Of a DNA stretch of 64,000 nt, positions 60,560-64,000 are shown piece after piece. Within the stretch, counting starts at the first letter, position 1, and each line of letters begins with the position of its first letter. The translations under genes were made by a program, and so were the position numbers. Below the pieces are notes generated by a model, which saw only the letters and a program-made list of their open reading frames with translations, searched no databases and was not told where the DNA came from. The DNA comes from Mycobacterium vicinigordonae (GTDB lineage: Bacteria > Actinomycetota > Actinomycetes > Mycobacteriales > Mycobacteriaceae), in the NCBI RefSeq assembly GCF_013466425.1, contig NZ_CP059165.1, positions 62,001-126,000 on the forward strand, given 5' to 3'.

Positions 60560-62131
60560 ATGATTGCCATTATTGGTGCCGGCTTTGGCGGGATCGCTAC
60601 CGCGGTGCAACTTACCCGCCGGGGCATTGAGGACTTCGTGGTCTTCGAGCAATTCGACGGGCCGGGCGGTGTGTGGATGGCCAACACCTATCCCGGATGC
60701 GAAGTTGACATCAATTCGCTGATTTACTCGTTTTCATTCATGCCGTACGACTGGACACGAACCCACCCCTCGCGCGACGAGCTGCAGCGTTACGCAGAGG
60801 ACACGATCGACCACTACAAGATACGTGACCACTTCCGGTTCGGATGTGCAGTCGAGAGTGTCGAATGGGACGACCCCACCTCGAGCTACCGCCTGACTCT
60901 GGCCGACGGTACGACATACCGGGCGGAAGTGGTGGTCGCCGCGTCCGGATTCTTAAGCCGGCCAAAGTATCCGGAGTTGCCGGGCCTCAATACGTTCCAG
61001 GGCCCGGTGTTCCACACCGCGCGCTGGGAGCATGAGCACGACCTCACTGGCAAACGTGTCGCTTTGGTAGGCACCGGGTCGTCTGGCATCCAGGCAACGT
61101 CGCAACTTTCGAGGTATGTTGACCAGCTGTTCGTCTTTCAGCGCGAACCCGGCTGGATAGTGCCGAAACGGGCGAAGCCATACGCTCCCCGGACACGCGC
61201 GCGGCGACGTCGCTGGCCCTGGACGCAGAGGCTGGAACGCGCCGGGCAATGGCTGTATCTCGATATTGCCGTACGGAATGCCTGGAAGGTCGGCTCAATA
61301 CAGAACCGGCTATTTGAACGATACTGTCGGCGCTACATCGATAAGAGTATTCGCGACCCGAAGTTGCGGGCACTCGTCACACCCAATTACCCATTCGCGT
61401 GCAAACGCCCAATTTTCGACGATAATTACTTCCATGCACTCCAACGACCGAATGTGACGCTCGTCCCGCTGGCCGTCAAACATCTCACCAAAGACGGCAT
61501 CGTCGCGACAGATGATAGTGAACGAAAGATTGATGCGGTAATACTGGCCACCGGGTTTCGTGCCCAGGAGTACCTTTCGAGCCTGCGGGTCCGCGGCCGT
61601 GGTGGGCGCGACCTCCACGAGATGTGGGCGGACGCTCCGACCGCATTCCTGGGAATCACGGTTCCAGACTTTCCCAACTTCTTCATTGTCTATGGGCCAA
61701 ACACCAACGGGGGCAACTCAATTGTCTTCCAGATTGAACGCCAGGTTAACGCCATCACGCGGATGATAACGCGGCTCGGCGGTACGAACGGCGTAATCGA
61801 CACTAAGCAAGCGGCTTTCGATCGCTTCGTCACCTGGGTCGACGCCCAGAATCGAAAACGAACCGATGCCACGAACTTCTGCCACAACTACTATCATTCC
61901 GCTAGCGGACGCAACGTGACGCAGTGGCCACTGGGGAGCGTTGACTATTGGGTGCTAACCAAATTGCTGCCGTACTTCGCCATGAAGGTCGACAGGTCGG
62001 GTCATGTGACCGCCAACATGTGCATAGACGGACCGGCGCTGAAGGAAAGTGGCGATCCGGCGGCGGGCGCATCCAAATCGACCGCGCTGACGGCTCACAT
62101 CGACACGATCGACAGAGGTTCGCAGCGCTAA
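60560..62131 (+). CDS. flavin-containing Baeyer-Villiger-type monooxygenase
   Basis: A 523-residue class B flavoprotein monooxygenase. The FAD motif IIGAGFGGIATAVQLTR starts at residue 3. GGVWMANTYPGCEVDINS, the fingerprint FQGPVFHTARW and the NADPH motif VALVGTGSSGIQ follow, and ILATGFRAQEYLSSL closes the nucleotide-binding part. It fits enzymes that turn ketones into esters or lactones, which pairs with the esterase and SDR genes just upstream. Confidence 0.92.
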   Translation: MIAIIGAGFGGIATAVQLTRRGIEDFVVFEQFDGPGGVWMANTYPGCEVDINSLIYSFSFMPYDWTRTHPSRDELQRYAEDTIDHYKIRDHFRFGCAVESVEWDDPTSSYRLTLADGTTYRAEVVVAASGFLSRPKYPELPGLNTFQGPVFHTARWEHEHDLTGKRVALVGTGSSGIQATSQLSRYVDQLFVFQREPGWIVPKRAKPYAPRTRARRRRWPWTQRLERAGQWLYLDIAVRNAWKVGSIQNRLFERYCRRYIDKSIRDPKLRALVTPNYPFACKRPIFDDNYFHALQRPNVTLVPLAVKHLTKDGIVATDDSERKIDAVILATGFRAQEYLSSLRVRGRGGRDLHEMWADAPTAFLGITVPDFPNFFIVYGPNTNGGNSIVFQIERQVNAITRMITRLGGTNGVIDTKQAAFDRFVTWVDAQNRKRTDATNFCHNYYHSASGRNVTQWPLGSVDYWVLTKLLPYFAMKVDRSGHVTANMCIDGPALKESGDPAAGASKSTALTAHIDTIDRGSQR

Positions 62132-62234
62132 AGCCGTTGAATCTCCTTGCTATTCACGGCCGCGTCGGCCCATCAATGCCTCGGCGCTCACGTACGAAGA
62201 CTGCGAGCGTGGCAACGCCTCGGTCGCAATTAGC

Positions 62235-62906
62235 CTAGGAAGACCGGCGATGACCGCGTCCGGAGGCGCGAGTGCTCTTGCGTGGGCCCCTGGGTAGATT
62301 TAGTAATGAGATAGTCGTTTCGGCAATCTGCTCGGCCGTCACCTTGTCGGCTGGTCGGTACCAGCGGCATACCCAGATCAGCATGCCAAGCATCAGACGG
62401 GTGGCGATCACAGGGTCGCTCTTCTCCAAGTATCCCGCATCCATGCAGTCGCTGACGACGCGGGCCCAACGCCTCTCAAACTGTCTGGTCCATTTCCGCC
62501 AGCGACGGTATACATCGGTCGGGAGGCCTCCCCCGCCGAAAAACACCGGTAGATAATGGCGCATCTGGATGACACCCTCCGCCTGCAACCTGATCATCGC
62601 CGGGAGCTGCGCACCTGGGTCCGTTTCTTCGGCGAGCACTCGCTCAATCCCAACGGTCAACTCGCGTGCGCTGCGCTCGAACAGTATTCCCAAGAGATCT
62701 GCCTTAGTTGGGACTGTGCGATAGAGAGTCGCCCTGGAGACCGATAACCTGTCCGCGGTCCGCGCGATCGATACCGCCTCGATACCGCCCTCAGCAAACA
62801 ACGCGGCTACGGCGTCTGCAACCGCGTCACGATCGATCTGCCGGCGCGGACGGCCACGAGGACGTCGCGTATCGTCGTCGTCACCTGTCGAATTGTTGAC
62901 CGCCAC
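62235..62906 (-). CDS. TetR-family transcriptional regulator (2)
   Basis: A 223-residue TetR regulator. HTH in residues 25-70 (ALFAEGGIEAVSIARTADRL, SVSRATLYRTVPTKADLL), then a helical ligand domain with GVIQMRHYLPVFFGGGG. The N- and C-termini are basic and disordered. It converges with the monooxygenase gene. The cluster operator seen at 14-28 kb is not present here, so it is a separate regulator. Confidence 0.88.
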   Translation of the reverse strand: MAVNNSTGDDDDTRRPRGRPRRQIDRDAVADAVAALFAEGGIEAVSIARTADRLSVSRATLYRTVPTKADLLGILFERSARELTVGIERVLAEETDPGAQLPAMIRLQAEGVIQMRHYLPVFFGGGGLPTDVYRRWRKWTRQFERRWARVVSDCMDAGYLEKSDPVIATRLMLGMLIWVCRWYRPADKVTAEQIAETTISLLNLPRGPRKSTRASGRGHRRSS

Positions 62907-63246
62907 TCACGCCTCCATCCGTAGCGCCCGCCGAACGAGAACATTACGCGAGGAAGCGACCACACCCACCTCGAGCCAGAGTGTTTTGCTTGCAGGCCTG
63001 GGTGTCTAGGAGGTACGAAATCCGAGATCGATCTCGTGGATCCGTCGCGCCAAGTTGAGCGGACTGCTACTCGTGTAGGGCCCGCCACCGGCGAGCGTCG
63101 TCCGTGGGGTGTCTGCTTAACTCGCGGTTAGCGGTCTGTAGTCAACGGGGGAACGACACGACAGTTGAACGCATTCGGTCTCGACTTTCGCCACGGGAAC
63201 GATCGATGCGTTCGTCACGCCGGGCTCGTGGTACTAAAGCCAAGTA
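62907..63246. other. gap between TetR gene and the MPT51-like gene
   Basis: The left part should contain the TetR promoter. No gene, repeat or strong hairpin was recognised. Short frames lack protein-like composition. Confidence 0.4.
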
Positions 63247-64000
63247 TTAGCGAATTGCGCTGGCGACGTCGCCGGCCATCGCGCTTAGCTGTGCTGCCCA
63301 CGTGCCCCAGCCATGATCGCCGCTCGTTGGAAAGTCGAAGTGACCGTTGGTGCCACCGATAGTGCGGTATTGGGTGTAGAAGGATCGGTTGCTACCTTGA
63401 GCTTGATCGGCATACCCGATCATGCTCGCCGGATCGCTTGCGGTGAGTGTCTGAGGGGAGAAAACCCACAGCCTCGTGCCGTTGTCGATTAGCAATTGAC
63501 AATGGACGTAGGGGTCGTGCCACTTCCACCTGCCGAGCTGGGCGGCACCCCACATCAGATTCGTATCCGCGTCGCCGTACCGCATCATGCCGTCATGCAG
63601 GGCGCCGTTGATCGCAGTACTCGACGGGTACAAGAATCCCGACATCGAGCCGGCGTAACGAAAGCGGTCCGGGTGAAACTCAGCAAGTGTGATCGCTGCC
63701 GTGCCGCCCTGTGAAGCGCCGACGACGGCGTGTCCCCCAGCCGCGACACCCTTGTTGGCTGCAAGCCAGTCTGGCAACTCACTGGAAAGAAACGTCTCCC
63801 ACTGTTTACTGCCGTCTTGCTCCCAGTCGGTGAAGAGGCTGTAGGCGCCACCCGCTGGGGCTACGACAGATACCCCCTTACCGGCGAAGGCGTTCATCCC
63901 ATTGCCCACCGTTACCCAGTTGCTAATGTCCGGCGCCGCGTTGAAGGCATCGAGCAGGAACACCGCATGCGGTCCTCCCGCCCGGAAAGCGACCGGGATA
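63247..64000 (-). CDS. MPT51/antigen-85-like mycolyltransferase-family protein (5' end beyond the window)
   Basis: The visible 250 residues run from IPVAFRAGGPHAVFLLDAFN to SAMAGDVASAIR. The fold and block order (NGMNAFAGKGVSVVAPAGGA, YSLFTDWEQDGSKQWETFLS, GRWKWHDPYVHCQLLIDNGT) match MPT51 (Rv3803c), a fibronectin-binding antigen-85 relative. MPT51 lacks the mycolyltransferase catalytic triad. Here the elbow reads VGASQGG, with a serine, and the end reads SGDHGWGTWAAQL, with a histidine at the antigen-85 position; the acidic residue is not obvious. A signal peptide would lie beyond the window. Confidence 0.88.
   Translation of the reverse strand, partial: IPVAFRAGGPHAVFLLDAFNAAPDISNWVTVGNGMNAFAGKGVSVVAPAGGAYSLFTDWEQDGSKQWETFLSSELPDWLAANKGVAAGGHAVVGASQGGTAAITLAEFHPDRFRYAGSMSGFLYPSSTAINGALHDGMMRYGDADTNLMWGAAQLGRWKWHDPYVHCQLLIDNGTRLWVFSPQTLTASDPASMIGYADQAQGSNRSFYTQYRTIGGTNGHFDFPTSGDHGWGTWAAQLSAMAGDVASAIR

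Noticed and set aside
1..64000. tRNA or rRNA genes, CRISPR arrays, intact insertion sequences, phage genes
   Set aside because: Looked for across the window by eye; none was recognised apart from the tniQ remnant.

Overview
The window is high-GC actinobacterial DNA and almost certainly comes from a nontuberculous Mycobacterium. The first 14 kb follow the M. tuberculosis Rv0043c-Rv0058 gene order: GntR regulator, F420-type oxidoreductase, esterase, ino1, PadR regulator, DUF1707 membrane protein, DUF5318 protein, ponA1, GT87-like membrane protein, DJ-1 protein, rpsF-ssb-rpsR-rplI, then dnaB without an intein. From 14 kb the conserved order stops and about 50 kb of accessory catabolic and transport DNA follows. 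The junction just after dnaB carries a decayed tniQ-like transposition gene, which suggests how the region may have arrived.

Region A (14.6-28.5 kb) looks like one TetR-controlled aromatic meta-cleavage regulon. It encodes an MhpA-like FAD hydroxylase, a two-component-type flavin hydroxylase (HsaA-like), a BphC/HsaC-type extradiol dioxygenase plus a separate C-terminal half of such an enzyme, a meta-cleavage product hydrolase, a 2-hydroxypentadienoate hydratase and an ACMSD-like amidohydrolase. Unusually for such a cluster, it also holds an MGAT-like acyltransferase, an MMPL transporter fused to a degenerate ATPase domain, and a YhgE/Pip-type membrane protein. A 16-bp palindrome (TGTARTGATCAYTACA-like) lies before every transcription unit, including the divergent pair with the TetR gene.

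Region B (29-46 kb) has two divergent PucR-type regulators. A plus-strand set follows (second MGAT-like acyltransferase, acyl-CoA ligase, P450, flavin/2Fe-2S reductase, a Rieske protein with two altered metal-site residues, GabD2-like aldehyde dehydrogenase, ChoD-like GMC oxidase). A minus-strand set (acyl-CoA dehydrogenase, fused HadAB/MaoC dehydratase, amidohydrolase, alpha/beta hydrolase) faces it. This reads as oxidation of an alkyl chain or alcohol to an acid, CoA activation and beta-oxidation.

Region C (47-64 kb) has an F420-type oxidoreductase behind a nested hairpin, a complete mce operon (two YrbE permeases and MceA-F, with a possible remnant of a Mce-associated gene), an HSL-type esterase, an SDR, a flavin-containing Baeyer-Villiger-type monooxygenase, a TetR regulator and, at the right edge, an MPT51/antigen-85-like protein. 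Together the genes suggest import (Mce) and full breakdown of a hydrophobic substrate with both a ring and a chain or ester part. The substrate itself cannot be read from the sequence.
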